NCBI GenBank assembly: GCA_002005505.1
Contig: MVGU01002091.1
Span: forward strand, 1-10,960
DNA length: 10,960 nt
Source of the DNA: Botryococcus braunii
Taxonomy: Eukaryota; Chlorophyta; Trebouxiophyceae
Direction of reading: 5' to 3'
In this document: positions 1 to 8,323 of the stretch, piece after piece
How positions within the stretch are numbered: position 1 is the first letter of the stretch
Layout of the letters: the number at the start of each line of letters is the position of its first letter
Position numbers and translations under genes: made by a program
Notes under the pieces: model-generated
Database searches by the model: none
Seen by the model: the letters and a program-made list of their open reading frames with translations, nothing else
Told to the model about the DNA's origin: nothing

Positions 1-813
1 GTGATAGGGGGGGGATGGTACTTGTATGGTGGCCACATCCTTCAAGCCATGCACATTTGGCTTGATACTTCTTTCATTCTTCACATAAAGAGTCTAGTAA
101 GGCATAGGAAGTAGATGTAATGGTTGATTGCATGTTGGATGGGGCCATGGGCTTGGCATGCATGCCCATAGGGGGGGACTTGGCTACTTCCTTGTAATGG
201 TGCCACATCCTTCAAGCCATGCCATTTGTTATACTTCTTTACATTCTTCAATAATAAAGAGTCTAGTAAGGATTGATGTGCATGTTGGATGGGGGCCTAT
301 GGGCTTGGCATGCATGCCCACTAGGGGGGGGACTTGGCTACTTCCTTTAATGGAATGGTGGCCACATCCTTCAGCCATGCCATTGGCTTGACTTCTTTCA
401 TTCTTCAATATATAAAAGTCTAGTAAGATGGAAGTGATTATGGTTGCATGTTGGATGGGGCCATGGGCTTGGCATGATGCCCCACTAGGGGGGGACTTGG
501 CTACTTCCTTTAATGGTGGCCACATCCTTCAAGCCATGCCATTTGGCTTATACTTCTTTCATTCTTCACATATCATAAAGAGTCTAGTAAGGCATGGAAG
601 TAGTGTAATGGTTGATGCATGTTGGATGGGGCCAAGGGCTTGGCATGCATGCCCCACTAGGGGGGGACTTGGCTACTTCCTTGTAATGGTGGCCACATCC
701 TTCAAGCCATGCCATTTGATACTTCTTTCCATTCTTCACATATCATAAAGAGTTAGTAAGGCATAGGAAGTAGATGTAATGGTTGACTTGCATGTTGGAT
801 GGGGGCCAATGGG
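1..813. repeat. Partial, shortened HOR copy (about K to O)
   Basis: This stretch holds one incomplete and four complete monomers before the first A unit. The last two match types N (468-638, with the N-like cttatacttc and an end in ccaagggc) and O (639-813, catttgatacttc). The earlier two fit L (152-303, ending in the L-type cctatggg) and M (304-467). The first is only loosely placed as K. Anchor spacings are 152, 164, 171 and 175, well below 184. Most differences from the matching types are missing bases, for example gccat for gcacat, cttata for cttaata, gcatgg for gcatagg and gcatgatgcc for gcatgcatgcc. Substitutions are few. The cause may be decay at an array edge or consensus error in the assembly. 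Confidence 0.8.
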
Positions 814-995
814 CTTGGCATGCATGCCCCACTAGGGGGGGGACTTGGCCACTTCCTTCCAATGGTGGCCACATCATTCAATCCATCCTCATTTGACTTG
901 ATACTTCTTTTACATTCTTCAATATCATAAAGAGTCTAGTAAGGCATTTGAGGTAGTTGTAATGGTTGACTTGCATGGTGGATGGGGGCAATGGG
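814..995. repeat. Monomer type A (family 1)
   Basis: Diagnostic variants are acttggccacttccttcc, cacatcattcaatcc, catttgacttg, and gaggtagttg in place of aggaagtagatg. Other copies start at 3579, 6684 and 8324, and this type is the clearest marker of each HOR start. Confidence 0.9.
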
Positions 996-1179
996 CTTGG
1001 CATGCATGCCCCACTAGGGGTGGGACTTGGCTACTTCCTTGTAATGGTGGCCACATCCTTCAAGCCATCCTCATTTGGCTTGATAATTCTTTCCCATTTT
1101 TCACATATCATAAAGAGTATAGTAAGGCATAGGAAGTAGATGTAATGGTTGACTTGCATGTTGGATGGGGGCCAATGGG
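996..1179. repeat. Monomer type B (family 2)
   Basis: Diagnostic variants are ggggtgggac (a T inside the G run), ttgataattctttccc, cccatttttcac and gagtatag. Other copies are at 3764, 6868 and 8502. The copy at 3764 looks identical over all 184 bases. Confidence 0.88.
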
Positions 1180-1182
1180 CTT

Positions 1183-1194
1183 GGCATGCATGCC
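1183..1194. other. 12-base palindrome ggcatgcatgcc (example of one per monomer)
   Basis: The sequence equals its own reverse complement and begins three bases after each anchor. It is intact in nearly all monomers, the exceptions being J, M and a few one-base losses (for example near 470 and 6141). It overlaps recognition sequences for SphI (gcatgc) and NsiI (atgcat) and the plant RY motif catgcatg. No role can be assigned. A dyad of this kind could be a protein-binding site or simply a homogenised variant. Confidence 0.9.
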
Positions 1195-1232
1195 CCACTA
1201 GGGGGGCAGGACTTGGCAACTTACTTCCAATG

Positions 1233-1240
1233 GTGGCCAC
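1233..1240. other. 8-base palindrome gtggccac (example of one per monomer)
   Basis: This second self-complementary motif lies about 50 bases after the 12-base palindrome in most monomers. Type D carries gtggtcac and so lacks it. It includes an MscI site (tggcca) in most units. Confidence 0.85.
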
Positions 1241-1365
1241 ATCCTTCAATCCATCCTCATTTGGCTTGATACTTCTTTTACATTCTTCACATATCATAAA
1301 GAGTCTAGTAAGGCATTTGAGGTAGTTGTAATGGTTGACTTGCATGGTGGATGGGGGCCAATGGG

Positions 1366-1549
1366 CTTGGCATGCATGCCCCACTATGGGGGGGACTTGG
1401 CTACTTCCTTGTAATGGTGGTCACATCCTTCAAGCCATCCTCATTTGGCTTGATACTTCTTTCCCATTCTTCACATATCATAAAGCGTATAGTAAGGCAT
1501 AGGAAGTAGATGTAATGGTTGACTTGCATGTTGGATGGGGGCCAATGGG
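1366..1549. repeat. Monomer type D (family 2)
   Basis: Diagnostic variants are ccactatggg, ggtggtcac (which breaks the gtggccac palindrome) and aaagcgtatag, one of the few CG dinucleotides in the window. Other copies are at 4134, 7234 and 8864. The last has lost the c of the CG. Confidence 0.88.
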
Positions 1550-1733
1550 CTTGGCATGCATGCCCCACTAGGGGGGGGACTTGGCTACTTCCTTGTAATG
1601 GTGGCCACATCCTTCAAGCCATGCACATTTGTCTTGATAATTATTTTACAATCTTCACAAATCATAAAGAGTCTAGTAAGGCATAGGAAGTAGATGTAAT
1701 GGTTGACTTGCATGTTGGATGGGGGCCAATGGG
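1550..1733. repeat. Monomer type E (family 3)
   Basis: The AT-rich middle is altered: ataattattttacaatc here, atattttttacatc in the copy at 4318 and ataattttttacatc in the copy at 9046. The shared missing tt before cttcac supports common descent. It follows D in copies 1, 2 and 4. Confidence 0.82.
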
Positions 1734-1920
1734 CTTGGCATGCATGCCCCACTAGGGGGGGGGGGACTTGGCCACTTCCTTCCAATGGTGGCCACATCAT
1801 TCAATCCATCCTCATTCGGCTTGATACTTCTTTTACATTCTTCACATATCATAAAGAGTCTAGTAAGGCATTTGAGGTAGTTGTAATGGTTGACTTGCAT
1901 GGTGGATGGGGGCCAATGGG
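1734..1920. repeat. Monomer type F (family 1), long G run
   Basis: An 11-base G run at 1755-1765 is followed by acttggccac, tccaatgg, tcaatccatcctc and gaggtagttg. It carries a private CG in cattcggc. Other copies are at 4864 (11 Gs) and 9225 (10 Gs), where cacatcttcaa replaces cacatcattcaa. Confidence 0.85.
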
Positions 1921-2104
1921 CTTGGCATGCATGCCCCACTTGGGGTGGGACTTGGCTACTTCCTTGTAATGGTGGCCACATCCATCAAGCCATCCTCATT
2001 TGGCTTGATACTTCTTTCCCATTCTTCAAATATCATAAAGAGTATAGTAAGGCATAGGAAGTAGATGTAATGGTTGACTTGCATGTTGGATGGGGGCCAA
2101 TGGG
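1921..2104. repeat. Monomer type G (family 2)
   Basis: Diagnostic variants are ccacttggggtggg, catccatcaagcc, ttcaaatatcat and gagtatag. The copy at 9407 keeps catccatcaag and ttcaaatatc. The copy at 5046 has lost both catccat and the T in the G run and is assigned mainly by position. Confidence 0.82.
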
Positions 2105-2293
2105 CTTGGCATGCATGCCCCACTAGGGGGGGGGGGGGACTTGGCCACTTCCTTCCAATGGTGGCCACATCCTTCAATCCATCCTCATTTGGCTTGAAAC
2201 TTTTTTTAGATTCTTCACATATCATAAAGAGTCTAGTAAGGAATTAAAAGTTGATGTAATGGTTGATGTGCATGTTGGATGGGGGCCATTGGG
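2105..2293. repeat. Monomer type H (family 1), longest G run
   Basis: A 13-base G run at 2126-2138 is the longest in the window, making this the longest monomer at 189 bases. Other marks are ttgaaacttttttt, agattcttc, gaattaaaagttgatg and ttgatgtgcatg. Copies at 5225 and 9590 keep all these marks with G runs of 10 and 11. Confidence 0.9.
2126..2138 (+). other. 13-base G run, longest of the per-monomer G tracts
   Basis: Every monomer has a G tract after ccacta, usually 6 to 8 bases. F and H types have 10 to 13 in all copies, so tract length is inherited by HOR position rather than random. Preceded by cccc-acta, it can form a short cccc/gggg hairpin. Confidence 0.85.
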
Positions 2294-2477
2294 CTTGGCA
2301 TGCATGCCCCACTAGTGGGGGGACTTGGCTACTTCCTTGTAATGGTGGCCACATCCTTCAAGCCATGCACATTTGTCTTGATACTTCTTTTCCATTCTTC
2401 ACATATCATGAAGAGTCTAGTAAGGAATTGGAAGTTTTTGTAATGGTTGACTTGCATGTTGGATGGGGGCCTATGGG
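2294..2477. repeat. Monomer type I (family 3)
   Basis: Diagnostic variants are ccactagtggggggac, gtcttgatacttcttttcc and gaattggaagtttttg, with the unit ending in cctatggg. Copies at 5407 and 9771 keep gtcttgatac and gaattggaagttttg. The copy at 9771 has lost the T in the G run. Confidence 0.88.
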
Positions 2478-2661
2478 CTTGGCATGTATGCCCCACTAGG
2501 GGGGGGACTTGGCTACTTCCTTGTAATGGTGGCCACATCCTTCAAGCCATGCACATTTGGCTTGATACTTCTTTCCCATTCTTCACATATCATAAAGAGT
2601 CTATTAAGGCATAGGAAGTAGATGTAATGGTTGATGTTCATGTTGGATGGGGGCCTAAGGG
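2478..2661. repeat. Monomer type J (family 3), broken palindrome
   Basis: It begins with ggcatgtatgcc in place of ggcatgcatgcc, so the 12-base palindrome is lost. It also has gtctattaagg and an end in cctaaggg. Copies at 5589 and 9952 share the same palindrome change. Confidence 0.88.
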
Positions 2662-2845
2662 CTTGGCATGCATGCCCCACTAGGGGGGGGACTTGGCTAC
2701 TTCCTTGTAATGGTGGCCACATCCTTCAAGCCATGCACATTTGGCTTGATACTTCTTTCCCATTCTTCACATATTATAAAGAGTATAGTAAGGCATAGGA
2801 AGTAGATGTAATGGTTGACTTGCGTGTTGGATGGGGGCCAATGGG
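2662..2845. repeat. Monomer type K (family 3)
   Basis: Marks are cacatattataaag and ttgacttgcgtg, which contains a CG kept in the copies at 5771 and 10135. It follows J and precedes L in copies 1, 2 and 4. Confidence 0.85.
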
Positions 2846-3030
2846 CTTGGCATGCATGCCCCACTAGGGGGGGGGACTTGGCTACTTCCTTGTAATGGTG
2901 GCCACATCCTTCAAGCCATGCACATTTGTCTACATACTTCTTTTACATTCTTCACATATCATAAAGAGTCTAGTAAGGAATTGGAAGTTGATCTAATGGT
3001 TGACTTGCATGTTGGATGGGGGCCTATGGG
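2846..3030. repeat. Monomer type L (family 3)
   Basis: Marks are gtctacatacttctttt, gaattggaagttgatc and taatgg, with an end in cctatggg. Copies at 5955 and 10315 are very close. It resembles type I in both its middle and end, so I-J and L-M may be an internal duplication. Confidence 0.87.
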
Positions 3031-3214
3031 CTTGGCATGTATGCCCCACTGGGGGGGGGACTTGGCTACTTCCTTGTAATGGTGGCCACATCCTTCAAGC
3101 CATGCACATTTGGCTTGATACTTCTTTCCCATTCTTCACATATTATAAAGAGTCTAGTAAGGCATAGGAAGTAGATGTAATGGTTGATGTTCATGTTGGA
3201 TGGGGGCCTAAGGG
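3031..3214. repeat. Monomer type M (family 3), broken palindrome
   Basis: It starts with ggcatgtatgcc like J, then ccactgggg, cacatattataaag, gatgttcatg and an end in cctaaggg. Copies are at 6139 (ggcatgatgcc) and 10499 (ggcatgtatgcc). The M-like unit at 7785 keeps ccactgggg but has the intact palindrome. Confidence 0.85.
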
Positions 3215-3398
3215 CTTGGCATGCATGCCCCACTAGCGGGGGGACTTGGCTACTTCCTTGTCATGGTGGCCACATCCTTCCAAGCCATGCACATTTGGCT
3301 TAATACTTCTTTCACATTCTTCACATATCATAAAGAGTCTAGTAAGGCATAGGAAGTAGATGTAATGGTTGATGTTCATGTTGGATGGGGGCCAAGGG
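3215..3398. repeat. Monomer type N (family 3)
   Basis: Marks are ccttgtcatgg (c for a), cttaatacttctttcac, gatgttcatg and an end in ccaagggc. Copies are at 6322, 7966 and 10680. The unit at 468 is a shortened relative. The G run reads gcgggggg here only, a private CG. Confidence 0.85.
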
Positions 3399-3578
3399 CT
3401 TGGCATGCATGCCCCACTAAGGGGGGGGACTTGGCTACTTCCTTGTAATGGTGGCCACATCCTTCAAGCCATGCACATTTGATACTTCTTTCCCATTCTT
3501 CACATATCGTAAAGAGTGTAGTAAGGCATAGGAAGTAGATGTAATGGTTGACTTGCATGTTGGATGGGGGCCAATGGG
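3399..3578. repeat. Monomer type O (family 3), 180 bases
   Basis: A short internal loss turns catttggcttgatac into catttgatac, and gagtgtag replaces gagtctag. Usually it starts ccactaagggg. Copies are at 6505, 8147 and 10853 (cut), with a shortened form at 639. It always precedes A. Confidence 0.88.
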
Positions 3579-6500
3579 CTTGGCATGCATGCCCCACTAG
3601 GGGGGGGGACTTGGCCACTTCCTTCCAATGGTGGCCACATCATTCAATCCATCCTCATTTGACTTGATACTTCTTTTACATTCTTCAAATATCATAAAGA
3701 GTCTAGTAAGGCATTTGAGGTAGTTGTAATGGTTGACTTGCATGGTGGATGGGGGTCAATGGGCTTGGCATGCATGCCCCACTAGGGGTGGGACTTGGCT
3801 ACTTCCTTGTAATGGTGGCCACATCCTTCAAGCCATCCTCATTTGGCTTGATAATTCTTTCCCATTTTTCACATATCATAAAGAGTATAGTAAGGCATAG
3901 GAAGTAGATGTAATGGTTGACTTGCATGTTGGATGGGGGCCAATGGGCTTGGCATGCATGCCCCACTAGGGGGGCAGGACTTGGCAACTTACTTCCAATG
4001 GTGGCCACATCCTTCAATCCATCCTCATTTGGCTTGATACTTCTTTTACATTCTTCACATATCATAAAGAGTCTAGTAAGGCATTTGAGGTAGTTGTAAT
4101 GGTTGACTTGCATGGTGGATGGGGGCCAATGGGCTTGGCATGCATGCCCCACTATGGGGGGGACTTGGCTACTTCCTTGTAATGGTGGTCACATCCTTCA
4201 AGCCATCCTCATTTGGCTTGATACTTCTTTCCCATTCTTCACATATCATAAAGCGTATAGTAAGGCATAGGAAGTAGATGTAATGGTTGACTTGCATGTT
4301 GGATGGGGGCCAATGGGCTTGGCATGCATGCCCCACTAGGGGGGGGACTTGGCTACTTCCTTGTAATGGTGGCCACATCCTTCAAGCCATGCACATTTGG
4401 CTTGATATTTTTTACATCTTCACATATCATAAAGAGTCTAGTAAGGCATAGGAAGTAGATGTAATGGTTGACTTGCATGTTGGATGGGGGCCAATGGGCT
4501 TGGCATGCATGCCCCACTAGGGGGGGGGGACTTGGCTACTTCCTTTAATGGTGGCCACATCCTTCAAGCCATCCTCATTTGGCTTGATACTTCTTTACAT
4601 TCTTCACATATCATAAAGAGTCTAGTAAGGCATTGAAGTAGATGTAATGGTTGACTTGCATGTTGGATGGGGGCCAATGGGCTTGGCATGCATGCCCCAC
4701 TAGGGGGGGACTTGGCTACTTCCTTGTAATGGTGGCCACATCCTTCAAGCCATGCTCATTTGGCTTGATACTTCTTTCCATTCTTCACATATCATAAAGA
4801 GTCTAGTAAGGCATAGGAAGTAGATGTAATGGTTGACTTGCATGTTGGATGGGGGCCAATGGGCTTGGCATGCATGCCCCACTAGGGGGGGGGGGACTTG
4901 GCCACTTCCTTCCAATGGTGGCCACATCTTCAATCCATCCTCATTGGCTTGATACTTCTTTTACATTCTTCACATATCATAAAGAGTCTAGTAAGGCATT
5001 GAGTAGTTGTAATGGTTGACTTGCATGTGGATGGGGGCCAATGGGCTTGGCATGCATGCCCCACTAGGGGGGGACTTGGCTACTTCCTTGTAATGGTGGC
5101 CACATCCTTCAAGCCATCTCATTTGGCTTGATACTTCTTTCCATTCTTCAATATCATAAAGAGTTAGTAAGGCATAGGAAGTAGATGTAATGGTTGACTT
5201 GCATGTTGGATGGGGGCCAATGGGCTTGGCATGCATGCCCCACTAGGGGGGGGGGACTTGGCACTTCCTTCAATGGTGGCCACATCCTTCAATCCATCCT
5301 CATTTGGCTTGAAACTTTTTTAGATTCTTCACATATCATAAAGAGTCTAGTAAGGAATTAAAGTTGATGTAATGGTTGATGTGCATGTTGGATGGGGGCC
5401 ATTGGGCTTGGCATGCATGCCCCACTAGTGGGGGGACTTGGCTACTTCCTTGTAATGGTGGCCACATCCTTCAAGCCATGCACATTTGTCTTGATACTTC
5501 TTTTCCATTCTTCACATATCATAAGAGTCTAGTAAGGAATTGGAAGTTTTGTAATGGTTGACTTGCATGTTGGATGGGGGCCTATGGGCTTGGCATGTAT
5601 GCCCCACTAGGGGGGGGACTTGGCTACTTCCTTGTAATGGTGGCCACATCCTTCAAGCCATGCACATTTGGCTTGATACTTCTTTCCATTCTTCACATAT
5701 CATAAAGAGTCTATTAAGGCATAGGAAGTAGATGTAATGGTTGATTGCATGTTGGATGGGGGCCTAAGGGCTTGGCATGCATGCCCCACTAGGGGGGGGA
5801 CTTGGCTACTTCCTTGTAATGGTGGCCACATCCTTCAAGCCATGCACATTTGGCTTGATACTTCTTTCCCATTCTTCACATATTATAAAGAGTCTAGTAA
5901 GGCATAGGAAGTAGATGTAATGGTTGACTTGCGTGTTGGATGGGGGCCAATGGGCTTGGCATGCATGCCCCACTAGGGGGGGGACTTGGCTACTTCCTTG
6001 TAATGGTGGCCACATCCTTCAAGCCATGCACATTTGTCTACATACTTCTTTTACATTCTTCACATATCATAAAGAGTCTAGTAAGGAATTGGAAGTTGAT
6101 CTAATGGTTGACTTGCATGTTGGATGGGGGCCTATGGGCTTGGCATGATGCCCCACTGGGGGGGGGACTTGGCTACTTCCTTGTAATGGTGGCCACATCC
6201 TTCAAGCCATGCACATTTGGCTTGATACTTCTTTCCCATTCTTCACATATTATAAAGAGTCTAGTAAGGCATAGGAAGTAGATGTAATGGTTGATGTTCA
6301 TGTTGGATGGGGGCCTAAGGGCTTGGCATGCATGCCCCACTAGGGGGGGACTTGGCTACTTCCTTGTCATGGTGGCCACATCCTTCAAGCCATGCACATT
6401 TGGCTTAATACTTCTTTCACATTCTTCACATATCATAAAGAGTCTAGTAAGGCATAGGAAGTAGATGTAATGGTTGATGTTGCATGTTGGATGGGGGCCA

Positions 6501-6683
6501 AGGGCTTGGCATGCATGCCCCACTAAGGGGGGGGACTTGGCTACTTCCTTGTAATGGTGGCCACATCCTTCAAGCCATGCACATTTGATACTTCTTTCCA
6601 TTCTTCACATATCATAAAGAGTGTAGTAAGGCATAGGAAGTAGATGTAATGGTTGACTTGCATGTTGGATGGGGGCCAATGGG
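3579..6683. repeat. Higher-order repeat copy 2, 17-mer variant
   Basis: The order is A B C D E, then two extra monomers P (4499-4681) and Q (4682-4863), then F to O. The start is marked by the A variants (cattcaatcc, catttgacttg) at 3579, and the end by the O variant (catttgatacttc) before the next A at 6684. The A-D part is almost the same as in copy 1, with no difference I can see between 996-1631 and 3764-4399. From P onward small single-base deletions become more common. The extra pair was probably gained by unequal crossing over between out-of-register monomers, or lost from the 15-mers. Confidence 0.9.
4318..4863. repeat. E copy plus extra monomers P and Q of the 17-mer
   Basis: The unit 4318-4498 is the E-lineage copy (atattttttacatc). 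P (4499-4681) has a 10-base G run, ctacttcctttaatgg and tcaagccatcctc like family 2, but acattcttc, gtctag and gcattgaag as in families 1 and 3, so it looks mosaic. Q (4682-4863) has catgctcattt and otherwise a generic family 3 body. P and Q have no full counterpart in copies 1 and 4. Confidence 0.75.
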
Positions 6684-7368
6684 CTTGGCATGCATGCCCC
6701 ACTAGGGGGGGGACTTGGCCACTTCCTTCCAATGGTGGCCACATCATTCAATCCATCCTCATTTGACTTGATACTTCTTTTACATTCTTCAAATATCATA
6801 AAGAGTCTAGTAAGGCATTTGAGGTAGTTGTAATGGTTGACTTGCATGGTGGATGGGGGTCAATGGGCTTGGCATGCATGCCCCACTAGGGGGGGACTTG
6901 GCTACTTCCTTGTAATGGTGGCCACATCCTTCAAGCCATCCTCATTTGGCTTGATAATTCTTTCCCATTTTCACATATCATAAAGAGTATAGTAAGGCAT
7001 AGGAAGTAGATGTAATGGTTGACTTGCATGTTGGATGGGGGCCAATGGGCTTGGCATGCATGCCCCACTAGGGGGGCGGACTTGGCAACTTACTTCCAAT
7101 GGTGGCCACATCCTTCAATCCATCCTCATTTGGCTTGATACTTCTTTTACATTCTTCACATATCATAAAGAGTCTAGTAAGGCATTGAGGTAGTTGTAAT
7201 GGTTGACTTGCATGGTGGATGGGGGCCAATGGGCTTGGCATGCATGCCCCACTATGGGGGGGACTTGGCTACTTCCTTGTAATGGTGGTCACATCCTTCA
7301 AGCCATCCTCATTTGGCTTGATACTTCTTTCCCATTCTTCACATATCATAAAGCGTATAGTAAGGCAT

Positions 7369-7461
7369 AGGAAGTAGATGTAATGGTTGACTTGCATGTT
7401 GGATGGGGGCCAATGGGCTTGGCATGCATGCCCCACTAGGGGGGGGACTTGGCTACTTCCT
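7369..7461. other. Inverted pair aggaagtag / ctacttcct around the 12-base palindrome
   Basis: The arms at 7369-7377 and 7453-7461 are perfect 9-base complements separated by 75 bases, with the ggcatgcatgcc palindrome at 7421-7432 between them. The arrangement recurs wherever a monomer ending in aggaagtag precedes one starting with the ctacttcct block. It is lost after A, C and F, where the left arm is gaggtag. A cruciform is possible in principle, but the long off-centre loop makes it weak. Confidence 0.6.
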
Positions 7462-7784
7462 TGTAATGGTGGCCACATCCTTCAAGCCATGCACATTTGG
7501 CTTGATACTTCTTTCCATTCTTCACATATCATAAAGAGTTAGTAAGGCATAGGAAGTAGATGTAATGGTTGACTTGCATGTTGGATGGGGGCCAATGGGC
7601 TTGGCATGCATGCCCCACTAGGGGGGGGGGACTTGGCTACTTCCTTGTAATGGTGGCCACATCCTTCAAGCCATGCTCATTTGGCTTGATACTTCTTTTA
7701 CATTCTTCACATATCATAAAGAGTCTAGTAAGGCATTGGAAGTTGATTAATGGTTGACTTGCATGTTGGATGGGGGCCAATGGG
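7418..7784. repeat. Two mosaic monomers at the 9-mer deletion junction
   Basis: The first unit (7418-7599) is a generic family 3 monomer with gagttag. The second (7600-7784) starts with a 10-base G run as in P, has catgctcattt as in Q, then switches to acttcttttacattc and gcattggaagttgatt as in L. The next unit opens with the M mark ccactgggg. This is the pattern expected if crossing over joined a P/Q-like left side to an L-like right side. Confidence 0.72.
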
Positions 7785-8323
7785 CTTGGCATGCATGCCC
7801 CACTGGGGGGGGACTTGGCTACTTCCTTGTAATGGTGGCCACATCCTTCAAGCCATGCACATTTGGCTTGATACTTCTTTCCCATTCTTCACATATCATA
7901 AAGAGTCTAGTAAGGCATAGGAAGTAGATGTAATGGTTGATTGCATGTTGGATGGGGGCCAAGGGCTTGGCATGCATGCCCCACTAGGGGGGGACTTGGC
8001 TACTTCCTTGTCATGGTGGCCACATCCTTCCAAGCCATGCACATTTGGCTTATACTTCTTTACATTCTTCACATATCATAAAGAGTCTAGTAAGGCATAG
8101 GAAGTAGATGTAATGGTTGATGTGCATGTTGGATGGGGGCCAAGGGCTTGGCATGCATGCCCCACTAGGGGGGGGACTTGGCTACTTCCTTGTAATGGTG
8201 GCCACATCCTTCAAGCCATGCACATTTGATACTTCTTTCCATTCTTCACATATCTAAAGAGTGTAGTAAGGCATAGGAAGTAGATGTAATGGTTGACTTG
8301 CATGTTGGATGGGGGCCAATGGG

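Larger units (their letters stand above)
1180..1365. repeat. Monomer type C (family 1), 186 bases
   Basis: The G run is broken as ggggggcagg, which adds two bases, and the next block reads acttggcaacttacttcc. The right part has gaggtagttg and gcatggtgg. Other copies are at 3948 (apparently identical), 7050 (ggggggcgg) and 8684 (no insertion). The 186-base length is divisible by three, which is why the minus strand stays open for 117 codons here and again at 3799-4152. Confidence 0.88.
814..3578. repeat. Higher-order repeat copy 1, reference 15-mer A-O
   Basis: Fifteen monomers (182-189 bases each, O 180) carry distinct diagnostic variants, and the same order of variants returns from 3579 and from 8324, which defines the HOR at 2,765 bases. 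It is the least eroded copy and serves here as the reference. Family order is A1 B2 C1 D2 E3 F1 G2 H1 and then I to O all family 3. Family 1 has tcaatgg plus tcaatccatcctc; A, C and F also have gaggtagttg and gcatggtgg. Family 2 has tcaagccatcctc, cccatt and usually gtatag. Family 3 has catgcacattt. HOR organisation generally reflects local homogenisation by unequal exchange and gene conversion. Confidence 0.93.
6684..8323. repeat. Higher-order repeat copy 3, 9-mer deletion variant
   Basis: Monomers A, B, C and D (6684-7417) are followed by two mosaic units (7418-7599 and 7600-7784), then M-like (7785), N (7966, with ccttgtcatgg and cttatacttc) and O (8147, catttgatacttc). Compared with the 15-mer, most of E to L is missing. 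The unit 7600-7784 has a left part like P/Q and a right part like L, as expected at a deletion junction made by crossing over between non-allelic monomers. The length of 1,640 bases is about nine monomers, so monomer register is kept. Confidence 0.87.

Noticed and set aside
1183..1194. Plant RY (catgcatg) seed-promoter element
   Set aside because: The motif is part of a satellite palindrome repeated nearly every 184 bases, with no gene, TATA context or other promoter elements nearby.
1031..1384. Open reading frame of 117 codons on the minus strand, repeated at 3799-4152
   Set aside because: It is the satellite read through a 186-base monomer (type C). The same peptide pieces recur in dozens of frames across the array, with no recognisable domain and no sign of coding constraint.
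2086..2138. G-quadruplex formed by the gggggcc, tggg and long G-run tracts
   Set aside because: The tracts are separated by a long loop containing the stable 12-base palindrome, and the complementary cccc lies next to the G run. Folding is possible but not supported beyond the G content.
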